From an uncultured Oscillospiraceae bacterium (lineage in GTDB: Bacteria; Bacillota; Clostridia; Oscillospirales; Ruminococcaceae), in NCBI GenBank assembly GCA_934488695.1, contig CAKSSH010000026.1, positions 1 through 22,809 of the forward strand: DNA of 22,809 nucleotides, written 5' to 3'. How positions within the stretch are numbered: the stretch's first letter is position 1; the number at the start of each line of letters is the position of its first letter. A program made the translations under genes and the position numbers. Below are positions 1 to 7,648 of the stretch, piece after piece. The notes under the pieces were generated by a model. It made no database searches and was not told the origin of the DNA. It saw only the letters and a program-made list of their open reading frames with translations.

Positions 1-846
1 CAGGGAGCTGATCGGCTCGGTCTCCAGCGCAAAAATAGCCGGCGACAGAATTTCCTCGATAGATTTATCGGTTATGCCGCAGCCGACATAAAAATCCTTC
101 CGATGAATGGTTCCAAGAATGTTATCAATGGAATCACGATAAATCAGCAGACGCGAAAATTTGGTTTTGGTAAACAGCTCGGCAACCTCCTGATGAGTTG
201 CATCAATCGGCAATGCCGCCAAGTCTGTTCGATGGATCAAAATATCCCGTGCCTGTTGCTCGGAAAACTCAATTGCGTTGCGCAGCAGACCGCTCTCGGT
301 TTCGTCAATACTGCCCTCCTGCTGGACCTCATCCAAGATCATCAGCAGCTCCTCCTGCGACATTTTGCTGTTCGGCTGCAGATGAAACAACCGGGACAGT
401 ATTTTCTTCCAAGCCGAAAACAGCGCGTTGAGCGGCGTTAAAATCCAAAGCAAAAATCGAATTACCGGCGCGGAAAACATAGCAAATTTTTCAGCGCAGT
501 CCTTAGCAATGCTTTTCGGCGAGATTTCGCCGAAAATGAGCACAACAACCGTCATCACAATCGTGGAAACCGTCGCGCCGATATCCCCGTATTGGCGCAC
601 AAACAACACCGTGCCGATGGAGGCCGCAGCAATGTTCACAATATTGTTTCCAATTAAAATCGTAGAAATCAGCCGGTCGTAATGTTCGTCCAGCCGACAG
701 GCCAGCGCTGCTTTTCGGTTTCCTTTTTCCGCCATCGTTTTCAGTCGGGTCTTGTTCATCGAGGAAAACGCCGTTTCCGTTGCCGAAAAAAAGCCCGACA
801 GCAGCACGCAGATCATCAAAATAAACACATAAGCACTCGTAGACAA
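1..846 (-). CDS. CNNM/CorC-family (DUF21-CBS) membrane transporter, 3' end missing
   Basis: The visible 282 residues form the N-terminal part of a 'hemolysin-like' CNNM/CorC protein, a family linked to Mg2+ or Co2+ transport. An N-terminal membrane segment (residues 5-22) is followed by the DUF21 core with the typical LISTILIGNNIVNIAAAS and FGEISPKSIA motifs. A CBS domain begins near residue 205 (RDILIHRTDLAALP) and is cut by the window edge. The start chosen is TTG at 846-844, because AGGAG (860-856) lies 9 nt upstream. The nearby ATG at 853 is in another frame and too close to that site. The gene has its own consensus promoter and a leader carrying a possible short ORF. Mg2+ transport is inferred from the family; the ion is not provable from sequence. 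An alternative is one of the uncharacterised hemolysin-annotated paralogues. Confidence 0.88.
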   Translation of the reverse strand, partial: MSTSAYVFILMICVLLSGFFSATETAFSSMNKTRLKTMAEKGNRKAALACRLDEHYDRLISTILIGNNIVNIAAASIGTVLFVRQYGDIGATVSTIVMTVVVLIFGEISPKSIAKDCAEKFAMFSAPVIRFLLWILTPLNALFSAWKKILSRLFHLQPNSKMSQEELLMILDEVQQEGSIDETESGLLRNAIEFSEQQARDILIHRTDLAALPIDATHQEVAELFTKTKFSRLLIYRDSIDNILGTIHRKDFYVGCGITDKSIEEILSPAIFALETEPISSL

Positions 847-889
847 TTTTCATAACTCCTTTGATCGTCATTTTAAAGCAGACAAACGG

Positions 890-985
890 CTATAAAAGCA
901 GCCGGCGCTGCCTGCCCGGCCCGCTTGCGCAGGGACGATCGATTATCGGAGTATTGGGATCCGGGCCGCTACTGTCCGTATCCAT
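890..985 (-). CDS. Putative 31-residue leader peptide, acidic/proline-rich
   Basis: This short frame lies in the 5' leader of the DUF21-CBS transporter gene. It starts with ATG at 985-983, 12 nt after a strong AAGGAGG-like site, and ends in TAG at 892-890. The peptide begins MDTDSSGPDPNTP and ends GRQRRLLL. An N-terminus rich in Asp and Pro followed by an Arg-rich tail recalls the enterobacterial Mg2+-sensing leader peptide MgtL. In MgtL, alternating acidic and proline residues destabilise the ribosome at low Mg2+. The last codons lie inside a hairpin followed by four T's, so translation could influence transcription termination. The frame is seen directly; translation and sensing are inference. 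The ORF is short and could be chance, but its position, start signal and composition argue for function. Confidence 0.5.
   Translation of the reverse strand: MDTDSSGPDPNTPIIDRPCASGPGRQRRLLL
896..913 (-). promoter_or_regulatory. Leader hairpin, possible attenuator
   Basis: On the minus strand AGGCAGC pairs with GCTGCTT around a GCCG loop (7 bp including one G-U), followed by TTATAG. It overlaps codons 25-31 of the putative leader ORF and lies about 35 nt before the transporter ribosome binding site. The short T-run makes it at best a weak terminator. A GCAA-capped hairpin (CCTGC-GCAA-GCGGG) lies just upstream and could compete with it. Confidence 0.3.
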
Positions 986-1023
986 AAGGGGTTTCCCCCT
1001 CCTTTCACAAAAAAGTTTTTTCT

Positions 1024-1052
1024 ATTATACCGAAAAGCTCCCTTCTTGTCAA
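1024..1052 (-). promoter_or_regulatory. Consensus sigma-A promoter of the DUF21-CBS transporter gene
   Basis: On the minus strand TTGACA (1052-1047) and TATAAT (1029-1024) are separated by exactly 17 bp, a perfect match to the housekeeping consensus. Transcription should start near 1017, giving a leader of about 170 nt before the TTG start at 846. Such a strong promoter with a long structured leader suggests control after initiation. Confidence 0.85.
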
Positions 1053-1062
1053 GAAACATTTT

Positions 1063-1094
1063 AAAGAGCGGCGCCGTTACCGGCGCCGCTCTTT
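1063..1094 (-). terminator. Intrinsic terminator after the ABC exporter operon
   Basis: A perfect 14-bp stem (AAAGAGCGGCGCCG and its complement) with a 4-nt loop lies just after the stop codon of the upstream ABC gene. The T-rich end is partly inside the stem (CTCTTT). It also insulates the transporter promoter immediately downstream. Confidence 0.8.
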
Positions 1095-1096
1095 TC

Positions 1097-2998
1097 TTAT
1101 TCCAATTCACACGCGCCGGTATAAAGCTGATAGTAAGCTCCTTTTTCGGCGATTAGCTTGCGGTGATCCCCGCGCTCAATGATGCGCCCATGCTCCAGCA
1201 CCATAATAACGTCGGCATTGCGAACGGTGGAAAGACGGTGAGCAATTACAAACACCGTTCTTCCCTCCATCAATTTATCCATACCCCGCTGAACAATCGC
1301 TTCAGTCCGAGTGTCGATGGACGAAGTGGCCTCGTCAAGAATCATGACCGGTGGGTCAGCCACCGCAGCACGGGCAATGGCAATCAGCTGACGCTGTCCC
1401 TGAGATAAATTGGCGCCGTTATTGTGCAGCTCGGTGCCGTACCCCTCCGGGAGACGACTGATAAAATCATCCGCCCCGGCAAGGCGAGCCGCCGCCCGAC
1501 ATTCGTCATCGGTCGCGTCCAGCCGGCCGTACCGGATATTTTCAAGCACCGTTCCGGTAAAGAGATTGGTCTCCTGCAAGACAATGCCGAGCGACTGGCG
1601 AAGATCCGATTTGCGGATTTTGTTGATATTGATGCCGTCATAGCGGATTTTGCCGTCGGCAATATCATAAAATCGGTTGATAAGGTTGGTAATAGTGGTT
1701 TTCCCGGCACCGGTTGCACCGACAAAGGCGACCTTTTGCCCCGGTTGCGCATAGACCGAAACTCCGTGCAGCACCGTTTTGTTCGGCTCATATCCAAAAT
1801 CCACCTCGGCAAGCCGCACATCTCCGCGCAGCGGCGTGTAACTCAGGCTGCCGTCCCGATGCGGATGGCGCCAAGCCCAGTGCCCGGTGTGCCGCTTTGT
1901 TTCGACAATCTCCCCATCTGCCGAGATTTCGGCATTGACCAGCGTCACGTATCCGTCATCGGTTTCGGGAGCCTCATCCATTAGCGCAAAAATGCGCTCG
2001 GCACCGGCCAGACCCATCACAATGGCATTTATCTGCTGGGAAACCTGATTGATATTGCCGGTAAACTGCTTGGTCATGTTTAAAAACGGCACCAAAATGC
2101 TGATTCCGAATGCCATCCCGGAGATGCTCAGATTTTGAAATCCGGAAAGCAGAAACAGCCCGCCGGCCATCGCGATCACTACATAAAGGATATTGCCGAT
2201 ATTCATAATAATCGGACCTAACGTGTTGGCATAAGCATGAGCCCGATAACTATCCTCAAAAAGAGCGTCGTTGATCTTATCAAAGTCCCGCTGCACCGCC
2301 TCTTCGTGGCAAAAGACCTTGACCACCTTCTGCCCGTTCATCATTTCCTGAATAAACCCTTCGGTTTTACCCATAGACTGCTGCTGGCGAATAAAGAACT
2401 TGGCAGATCCGCCCCCGACCTTTTTGGAAACAAACAGCATTACAACTACGCCGAGCATTAGGACCAGCGTCATCCAAACGCTGAAATACAGCATAATGGC
2501 AAACACGCTGAGTACAATGACCCCGGATTGCAGCAAGGCCGGCAGCGCCTGAGAAACAAGCTGCCGCAGCGCGTCGATGTCGTTGGTATAGTAGCTCATA
2601 ATGTCGCCGTGCTTATGCGTATCAAAGTACCGAATCGGCAGATCCTGCATTCCGTCAAACATCTGGCAGCGCATTTTGGAAAGAAAGCCCTGCGTGATAT
2701 AGGCCATCAACTGGCTATGTGCCGTAATTGCCAGCACCGACAGCAGATACAACACAATCAGAACAGCGATAAGCGGCAGGATTTCCTTGCGCGCCGCTGA
2801 AAAATCACCGCTTTGATACCATTTTTCAATTGCAGCAATCACCTTTTGCGTAAAAACTGCCGGGATGGCCGAAATCACTGCCGAAAAAATAATACAAATA
2901 ATAGTGACCGGCAGCAGCCGCGGGTAAAAGCCGAAAAGCATTCGCAAAATCCGCCCGAGACCGTGCCGACGTGCATTGGAAGGTGTCTTTTTACTCAT
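1097..2998 (-). CDS. ABC exporter half-transporter, catalytically competent subunit
   Basis: This 633-residue protein fuses an N-terminal six-helix exporter domain (about residues 20-330) to a C-terminal ATPase domain. The ATPase has Walker A GATGAGKTT (about 427), signature LSQGQ (about 531), Walker B MILDEA (about 552) and the switch histidine in VIAHRLSTV (587). A linker with GHWAWRHPHRDG precedes the ATPase, as in many clostridial members. Start at ATG 2998 fits GGAGGGG six bases upstream, and ATGAGTAA overlaps the stop of the preceding gene by 8 nt, so translation is probably coupled. With that gene it forms a heterodimer of the BmrCD/TM287-288 type. It supplies the full Walker motifs and catalytic Glu of the active ATP site, while its altered signature faces the degenerate site. 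The substrate is unknown; drug, lipid or peptide efflux is possible. Confidence 0.9.
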   Translation of the reverse strand: MSKKTPSNARRHGLGRILRMLFGFYPRLLPVTIICIIFSAVISAIPAVFTQKVIAAIEKWYQSGDFSAARKEILPLIAVLIVLYLLSVLAITAHSQLMAYITQGFLSKMRCQMFDGMQDLPIRYFDTHKHGDIMSYYTNDIDALRQLVSQALPALLQSGVIVLSVFAIMLYFSVWMTLVLMLGVVVMLFVSKKVGGGSAKFFIRQQQSMGKTEGFIQEMMNGQKVVKVFCHEEAVQRDFDKINDALFEDSYRAHAYANTLGPIIMNIGNILYVVIAMAGGLFLLSGFQNLSISGMAFGISILVPFLNMTKQFTGNINQVSQQINAIVMGLAGAERIFALMDEAPETDDGYVTLVNAEISADGEIVETKRHTGHWAWRHPHRDGSLSYTPLRGDVRLAEVDFGYEPNKTVLHGVSVYAQPGQKVAFVGATGAGKTTITNLINRFYDIADGKIRYDGININKIRKSDLRQSLGIVLQETNLFTGTVLENIRYGRLDATDDECRAAARLAGADDFISRLPEGYGTELHNNGANLSQGQRQLIAIARAAVADPPVMILDEATSSIDTRTEAIVQRGMDKLMEGRTVFVIAHRLSTVRNADVIMVLEHGRIIERGDHRKLIAEKGAYYQLYTGACELE

Positions 2999-4733
2999 GA
3001 TCATCCCCTCCGTTCGTCTGCTGCTCATAAACCTCGCGATAGATCTCACTTTGCGAAAGCAACTGCTGATGAGTTCCGACAGCCGAAATTCTGCCGCCGT
3101 CCATCACAATGATCAGGTCGGCGTCCTGCACCGAGCTGACCCGCTGTGCAATAATAATTTTAGTGGTTTCGGGAATGTATTGCAGGAAACCGGCTCGAAT
3201 CCGGGCGTCGGTTTTAGTGTCCACCGCGCTGGTGGAATCATCAAGGATCAAAATTTTCGGCTTTTTCAGCAGGGCGCGCGCGATACACAAGCGCTGCTTC
3301 TGGCCGCCCGACACATTGGCTCCGCCCTGTTCGATATGGGTATCATAACCGTCCGGAAATGCGCGGACAAAATCGTCCGCCTGCGCCAGCTTGCACGCCT
3401 GTTCGATTTCTTCGTCAGTCGCGTCGGGCGCACCCCAACACAAATTTTCCCGGATCGTCCCCGAAAAAAGCAGGTTCTTTTGCAAAACCATCGCAACCGA
3501 GCTGCGCAGCGCCGTGACATCGTATTCCCGCACATCGCGTCCGCCGACCCGCACCGTACCGATAGTCGCGTCATAAAGACGCGGAATCAACTGCACCAAC
3601 GTGGTTTTACTGGAGCCTGTTGTCCCGATAATACCGACTGTCATCCCCGAACGGATGTGCAAATCGATATCCTCCAGCGCAAAACGTTGTGCTTTTTCGG
3701 AATATTTAAAACTGACCGATTCAAAATCCACCGAGCCGTCCGGCACGGTGCAAATCGGGTTTTCCGGACTGTGCAGCGCCGGCCTTTCGGAAAGGACCTC
3801 GCAGATTCGCTTGGCCGATTCGGCCGACATCGTCAGCATAACATAAATCATCGCCAGCATCATCAACGACATCAGAATCTGCATTCCGTATGTCAGCATG
3901 GCGGAAATCTGGCCGACGTCAATCACCCTGCCACGGCTTTCAATCACCAGCTTGGAGCCGACCAGCAGCACAAAAACCATATTAAAATAAACACAGAATT
4001 GCATCAGCGGCATATCAATTGCCACAATACATTCGGCGCGGGTAAAATCCCGGCGAATATTTTCCGACGCCGCCGAAAACTTCTGCTTTTCGTACTCTTC
4101 CCGCGAAAATCCCTTGACAACCCGCATGGCACGAACGTTTTCTTCTATCGACTCATTCAGCCGATCATACTTTTTAAAGACCTGACGGAAAGCCGGCATG
4201 GCTTTTCGACTGATAAGAAAAAGTCCAAAACCCAGCAGCGGAACCACAACCACAAAGGTGGTCGCCAACTGGCCGCCCATGATATATGCCATTACAATGG
4301 CAAATATTAACATCAACGGACTGCGAATTGCAGTCCGAATAATCATCATATAGGCCATCTGGATGTTGGCAATATCAGTCGTCATCCGGGTCACTAAAGA
4401 CGCCGAAGAAAACCGGTCGATATTCTCAAAAGTAAAGGTCTGCACCCGCGCAAAAACATCGTGCCGCAAATTTTTTGCAAACCCCGAAGACGCCTTGGAG
4501 CAGGTGAATGCCGCAACCGCGCCGCTTGTAAGGGACAGGCAGGCCATCATAGCCAATAAAAAGCCTTGTCGCACCACGGCGCCCATCTCGGCCCCCGCCT
4601 TGACCTCATTGACAAGATTGGCGGTAATAAACGGGATAAGCACCTCGATTATCACCTCGCAGACAATAAAGAACAAGGTTACAAAGGTGGGCTTTTTATA
4701 CTCACGAACACTTTTAAAAAGCTGCTTTATCAT
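2991..4733 (-). CDS. ABC exporter half-transporter, degenerate-ATPase subunit
   Basis: This 580-residue protein has an exporter membrane domain (about residues 15-305) and an ATPase domain (about 330-575). Walker A is GTTGSSKT (370-377) with Ser in place of the last Gly. The signature VSGGQ (474) is canonical. Walker B ILILDD (494-499) carries Asp where the catalytic Glu should be, and the switch His is replaced by Gln (IIIAQRVSSV, Q530). This pattern marks the non-catalytic half of a heterodimeric type IV exporter; its good signature completes the active site on the partner. ATG at 4733 follows AAGGA at a normal distance. It is the first gene of the operon, downstream of its own promoter. 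The transported compound cannot be told from sequence. Confidence 0.9.
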   Translation of the reverse strand: MIKQLFKSVREYKKPTFVTLFFIVCEVIIEVLIPFITANLVNEVKAGAEMGAVVRQGFLLAMMACLSLTSGAVAAFTCSKASSGFAKNLRHDVFARVQTFTFENIDRFSSASLVTRMTTDIANIQMAYMMIIRTAIRSPLMLIFAIVMAYIMGGQLATTFVVVVPLLGFGLFLISRKAMPAFRQVFKKYDRLNESIEENVRAMRVVKGFSREEYEKQKFSAASENIRRDFTRAECIVAIDMPLMQFCVYFNMVFVLLVGSKLVIESRGRVIDVGQISAMLTYGMQILMSLMMLAMIYVMLTMSAESAKRICEVLSERPALHSPENPICTVPDGSVDFESVSFKYSEKAQRFALEDIDLHIRSGMTVGIIGTTGSSKTTLVQLIPRLYDATIGTVRVGGRDVREYDVTALRSSVAMVLQKNLLFSGTIRENLCWGAPDATDEEIEQACKLAQADDFVRAFPDGYDTHIEQGGANVSGGQKQRLCIARALLKKPKILILDDSTSAVDTKTDARIRAGFLQYIPETTKIIIAQRVSSVQDADLIIVMDGGRISAVGTHQQLLSQSEIYREVYEQQTNGGDDHE

Positions 4734-4783
4734 GAATTTTCCTTTCCGCTCTATTGAAAGTGCTTATAACGGTCAACTTATTT

Positions 4784-4812
4784 ATTTTACGATTTTTTTT
4801 AAACAAAGTCAA
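4784..4812 (-). promoter_or_regulatory. Promoter of the ABC exporter operon
   Basis: On the minus strand TTGACT (4812-4807) and TAAAAT (4789-4784) are 17 bp apart in very A/T-rich DNA, giving a short leader of about 45 nt before ATG 4733. No clear operator palindrome or riboswitch is visible. Confidence 0.7.
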
Positions 4813-4888
4813 GCGTCTTTGAATTTTTTGGAAGGAATTCCGGCCGGCCAAGACTTACAAAAACTCGGCAAAGTCATCGCCGCCGACT

Positions 4889-4926
4889 AAAAATGCGTGC
4901 CGCAGATAAAACTGCGGCACGCATTT
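4889..4926 (-). terminator. Intrinsic terminator after livF
   Basis: A perfect 15-bp stem (AAATGCGTGCCGCAG and its complement) with a 6-nt loop is followed on the minus strand by TTTTT. It lies 17 nt past the livF stop and closes the branched-chain amino acid transporter operon. Confidence 0.9.
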
Positions 4927-4942
4927 ATGCTTTTGTGACAAG

Positions 4943-5659
4943 CTACTTTTTACTTTTTCCGAGATAGGCTTCTTTGACCTGCTCGTTTTCAAGCAATTCT
5001 GCGCCGGTTCCCGACAAGGTAATCCGGCCGGTCTCCAGCACATAGGCTCGGTCGGCAATTTTAAGCGCCATGTTGGCATTCTGCTCAATCAGCAGCACCG
5101 TAATGCCCTGCTCGTTAATCGTCCGAATGATCTTGAAAATATCCTGTACCACCAGCGGCGCCAAGCCCAGCGACGGTTCATCCATCATTATCAGCTGCGG
5201 GCGTGCCATCAAAGCACGAGCAACCGCCAGCATCTGCTGTTCACCGCCCGACAAAGTCCCCGCCAGCTGCCACTCCCGCTCCCGCAGGCGCGGAAACAGC
5301 TGAAAAACATGCTCAAAATCCTCCGAGAGACTGTCTTGACGCAGGTAGGCTCCGATGCGCAGATTTTCCTTAACTGTCAAATTGGCAAAAACACGACGGC
5401 CCTCCGGAACCAGCACAATACCCTCTTTAACAATCTGATCCGGCGTTTTCCCGAAAAGCTCACGGCCCCGGTACAGAATCGACGCCGACCGCGGCCGGAC
5501 AAGGCCGGAAATACTCTTCAGCGTGGTGCTCTTTCCGGCGCCGTTGGCGCCGATCAGCGTGACGATTTTCCCCTCCTCGATAGAGAGCGAAATACCCTTG
5601 ACAGCTTCAATGCCGCCGTAGGAAACACAAAGATTTTGAATTTCCAGTAAATTACTCAT
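4943..5659 (-). CDS. livF: Branched-chain amino acid ABC transporter ATPase LivF
   Basis: A 238-residue cytoplasmic ATPase that drives uptake of Leu/Ile/Val (or related amino acids) with LivG. Walker A is GANGAGKS (37-44), signature LSGGE (136-140) and Walker B LIMMDEP (156-162), followed by the LivF-typical SLGLAP. The H-loop region reads VLLIEQNA, as is usual for LivF. ATG at 5659 is preferred to GTG at 5665, because a GGGGGTG site is then 7 nt upstream. The start overlaps the livG stop as ATGAGTAA (8 nt), which suggests coupled translation. It is the last gene of the operon before a strong terminator. Length and motifs are standard; only the exact substrate is uncertain. Confidence 0.93.
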   Translation of the reverse strand: MSNLLEIQNLCVSYGGIEAVKGISLSIEEGKIVTLIGANGAGKSTTLKSISGLVRPRSASILYRGRELFGKTPDQIVKEGIVLVPEGRRVFANLTVKENLRIGAYLRQDSLSEDFEHVFQLFPRLREREWQLAGTLSGGEQQMLAVARALMARPQLIMMDEPSLGLAPLVVQDIFKIIRTINEQGITVLLIEQNANMALKIADRAYVLETGRITLSGTGAELLENEQVKEAYLGKSKK

Positions 5660-6491
5660 CGTCACTCACCCCCAGATAGGCTTCAATTACATGCGGGTCC
5701 GCCTGTACCTGTGCCGGCGTTCCGCTCGAAATCAATTTTCCGAAGTCGATGACGTAAATACGGTCTGAAATATCCATGACAAGATTCATGTGATGCTCGA
5801 TGAGAAACACCGTCACCTGAAACTCATCACGTACCCGACGGATAAACTCAGTCAGCTCTTCGGTTTCCTGTGGGTTCATTCCTGCGGCCGGCTCGTCCAA
5901 CAACAGCAGCTTAGGCTGCGTGGCCAAAGCACGGGCAATCTCCAAGCGGCGCTGCTTGCCGTAAGGCAGACCGGTCGCCAACTCATTGCGAACGTCAGAA
6001 AGGCCGACGATCTGCAGCAGACGATCTGCCTCCTGCTGCATACGCTTTTCTTCCCGATGATTGAGCATAAAGGTAGCCGTGAAAAGATTGCTGTGCCGAC
6101 GCAAATGCATGGCGACCAGCACGTTTTCAAACACGGTCATCGACTTAAAGAGTCGAATATTCTGAAAGGTGCGCGCCATTCCGAGAGCGGTAATCCGGTC
6201 CGGCGTTTTGCTCAAGCGCTTTTTATAAAGACCGCGATTTTCACCGGCATAAAGCTTTTTCATTTTTCCCTGCGGGTAATTTTCCAAAATCTTTGTCCCG
6301 TCAAAATATACCGCGCCGTTGGTGGGCTGATAAACACCGGTGATTGCATTAAACACGGTGGTTTTTCCGGCGCCGTTCGGCCCGATGAGGGAAACGATTT
6401 CGCCCTCATTGATTTCCATGCAAAGGTTGTTGACGGCAATTACGCCGCCGAACTGCATGGTGATGTTTTCCAAGCGAAGAATGTTTTTCAT
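5652..6491 (-). CDS. livG: Branched-chain amino acid ABC transporter ATPase LivG
   Basis: This 279-residue ATPase pairs with LivF on the cytoplasmic face of LivHM. It has Walker A GPNGAGKT (37-44), the family motif GMARTFQNIRLF (about 104-115), a short signature LPYGKQRR (175-182) and Walker B LLLLDEP (196-202) followed by AAGMNP. It is slightly longer than the usual roughly 255 residues, because of a basic insert around residues 70-98 (reads KMKKLYAGENRGLYKKRL) found in many clostridial LivG proteins. The start ATG at 6491 shares one base with the livM TAA stop, and GGAGGGG lies 6 nt upstream. Confidence 0.93.
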   Translation of the reverse strand: MKNILRLENITMQFGGVIAVNNLCMEINEGEIVSLIGPNGAGKTTVFNAITGVYQPTNGAVYFDGTKILENYPQGKMKKLYAGENRGLYKKRLSKTPDRITALGMARTFQNIRLFKSMTVFENVLVAMHLRRHSNLFTATFMLNHREEKRMQQEADRLLQIVGLSDVRNELATGLPYGKQRRLEIARALATQPKLLLLDEPAAGMNPQETEELTEFIRRVRDEFQVTVFLIEHHMNLVMDISDRIYVIDFGKLISSGTPAQVQADPHVIEAYLGVSDDE

Positions 6492-7636
6492 TATTTCCCC
6501 TCCGCTGCACGGTCCCGGCGGAAGATGCCGGCAATTTTTTTCGGCAATCCGGTGATGGCACGAACCGCTCCCAGGGAGCTGAATTCGTTTTCACCCATAA
6601 TACCCTTCCGGAAGAACAACACAAAAATCATAATGATAACCGAAAAGACAACCAGCCGAAAGCCGTTTCGGAACATTGGCAAAGAAAGACCCAAAAAGTT
6701 GCCGCTGTCCAGCCCGCGCAGCCACCACTCCTGAGAAGCGATGTACAAAAAGCTGGCCAGCACCGATCCGGTAATCGAACCGATACCGCCGATTACCACA
6801 ATCAGCAGGATTTCATAGGTCAGCGCCGAGGTGAACGGCGCCGCGTTGGTGGTTTCCACATAAATGGCAAACAAAGCCCCGCCAATCCCGGCAAAAAACG
6901 AGCTGACAACAAAGCTGATCATCTTATGCCGTGCCAAACAAATCCCCATTGCCTCAGCCGCAACCTCGTCATCGCGAATCGCTTTAAAGGCGCGCCCGTA
7001 GGTGGAACGGATAAGCAGAGCAATAATCCCGATGCAAATCACCGCCGCCAAAAAGAACGGCAACACCAGAGAGCTTTTTTCAAACACCGTTCCGCTCAGC
7101 ACGTTTTTAAAAGTGTTGAGCTTACTGATGGGGAACGAGCCGTTGGTCAACCGGCCCAGCTTATCCCACTGAATAACCGTCCGCAAAATTTCGGCAAAGC
7201 CCAAGGTAGCAATTGCCAAATAGTCACTTTTAAGCTTTAAGACCGGAAGTCCGATCAAAAAGGCAAAGACAGCCGCAGCAATACCGGCCAGCAAAATCGC
7301 CGGCAGAATCGGCAGCTGAAAAGAAATCAGCGGTTTCCCCGAAAAGCTGTATACCATGGCACGGTCCGCATCCGAAATGGAAAAAATAGAGTACATATAA
7401 GCGCCGATAAGCATAAAGCCCGCCTGACCGAGCGAAAACAGCCCGGTAAACCCGTTGAGCAGATTCATCGAAACACAGACAACCGCATAAACACAGCCCT
7501 TTTGCAGCACCCGAATGATCATATCAAAGGAGTTGGAGGTTGCGTCCAGCACAAGAAGCACCGCAAACAGCGCCGCGAACAAAATCAGATTGCCGATAGC
7601 GTTTTTCTTTTTATCAGCCGCAGTAAAAAATTTCAC
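6491..7636 (-). CDS. livM: Branched-chain amino acid ABC transporter permease LivM
   Basis: This 381-residue integral membrane permease has about 8-10 hydrophobic segments and typical LivM motifs: NLLNGFTGLFSLGQAGFM near residue 60, LKLKSDYLAIATLGFAEI near 135, and the ATPase-contacting loop GRAFKAIRDDEVAAEAMG. It forms the membrane channel with LivH. Start is GTG at 7636-7634, with AGGAGG 9 nt upstream. Only 12 nt separate it from livH. The C-terminus carries a basic tail (FRRDRAAEGK) on the cytoplasmic side. Function is secure from motifs and from the operon. Confidence 0.92.
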   Translation of the reverse strand: MKFFTAADKKKNAIGNLILFAALFAVLLVLDATSNSFDMIIRVLQKGCVYAVVCVSMNLLNGFTGLFSLGQAGFMLIGAYMYSIFSISDADRAMVYSFSGKPLISFQLPILPAILLAGIAAAVFAFLIGLPVLKLKSDYLAIATLGFAEILRTVIQWDKLGRLTNGSFPISKLNTFKNVLSGTVFEKSSLVLPFFLAAVICIGIIALLIRSTYGRAFKAIRDDEVAAEAMGICLARHKMISFVVSSFFAGIGGALFAIYVETTNAAPFTSALTYEILLIVVIGGIGSITGSVLASFLYIASQEWWLRGLDSGNFLGLSLPMFRNGFRLVVFSVIIMIFVLFFRKGIMGENEFSSLGAVRAITGLPKKIAGIFRRDRAAEGK

Positions 7637-7648
7637 GACAACCCCTCC

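Noticed and set aside
2976..4310. Long plus-strand open frame (444 codons) opposite the ABC exporter gene
   Set aside because: Its translation is His/Arg/Gln-rich and low in hydrophobic order, has no domain motif, and lies fully over a well-supported ABC gene on the other strand.
5660..5665. GTG at 5665 as an earlier livF start
   Set aside because: The ribosome binding site would be only 3 nt away; ATG at 5659 has proper spacing.
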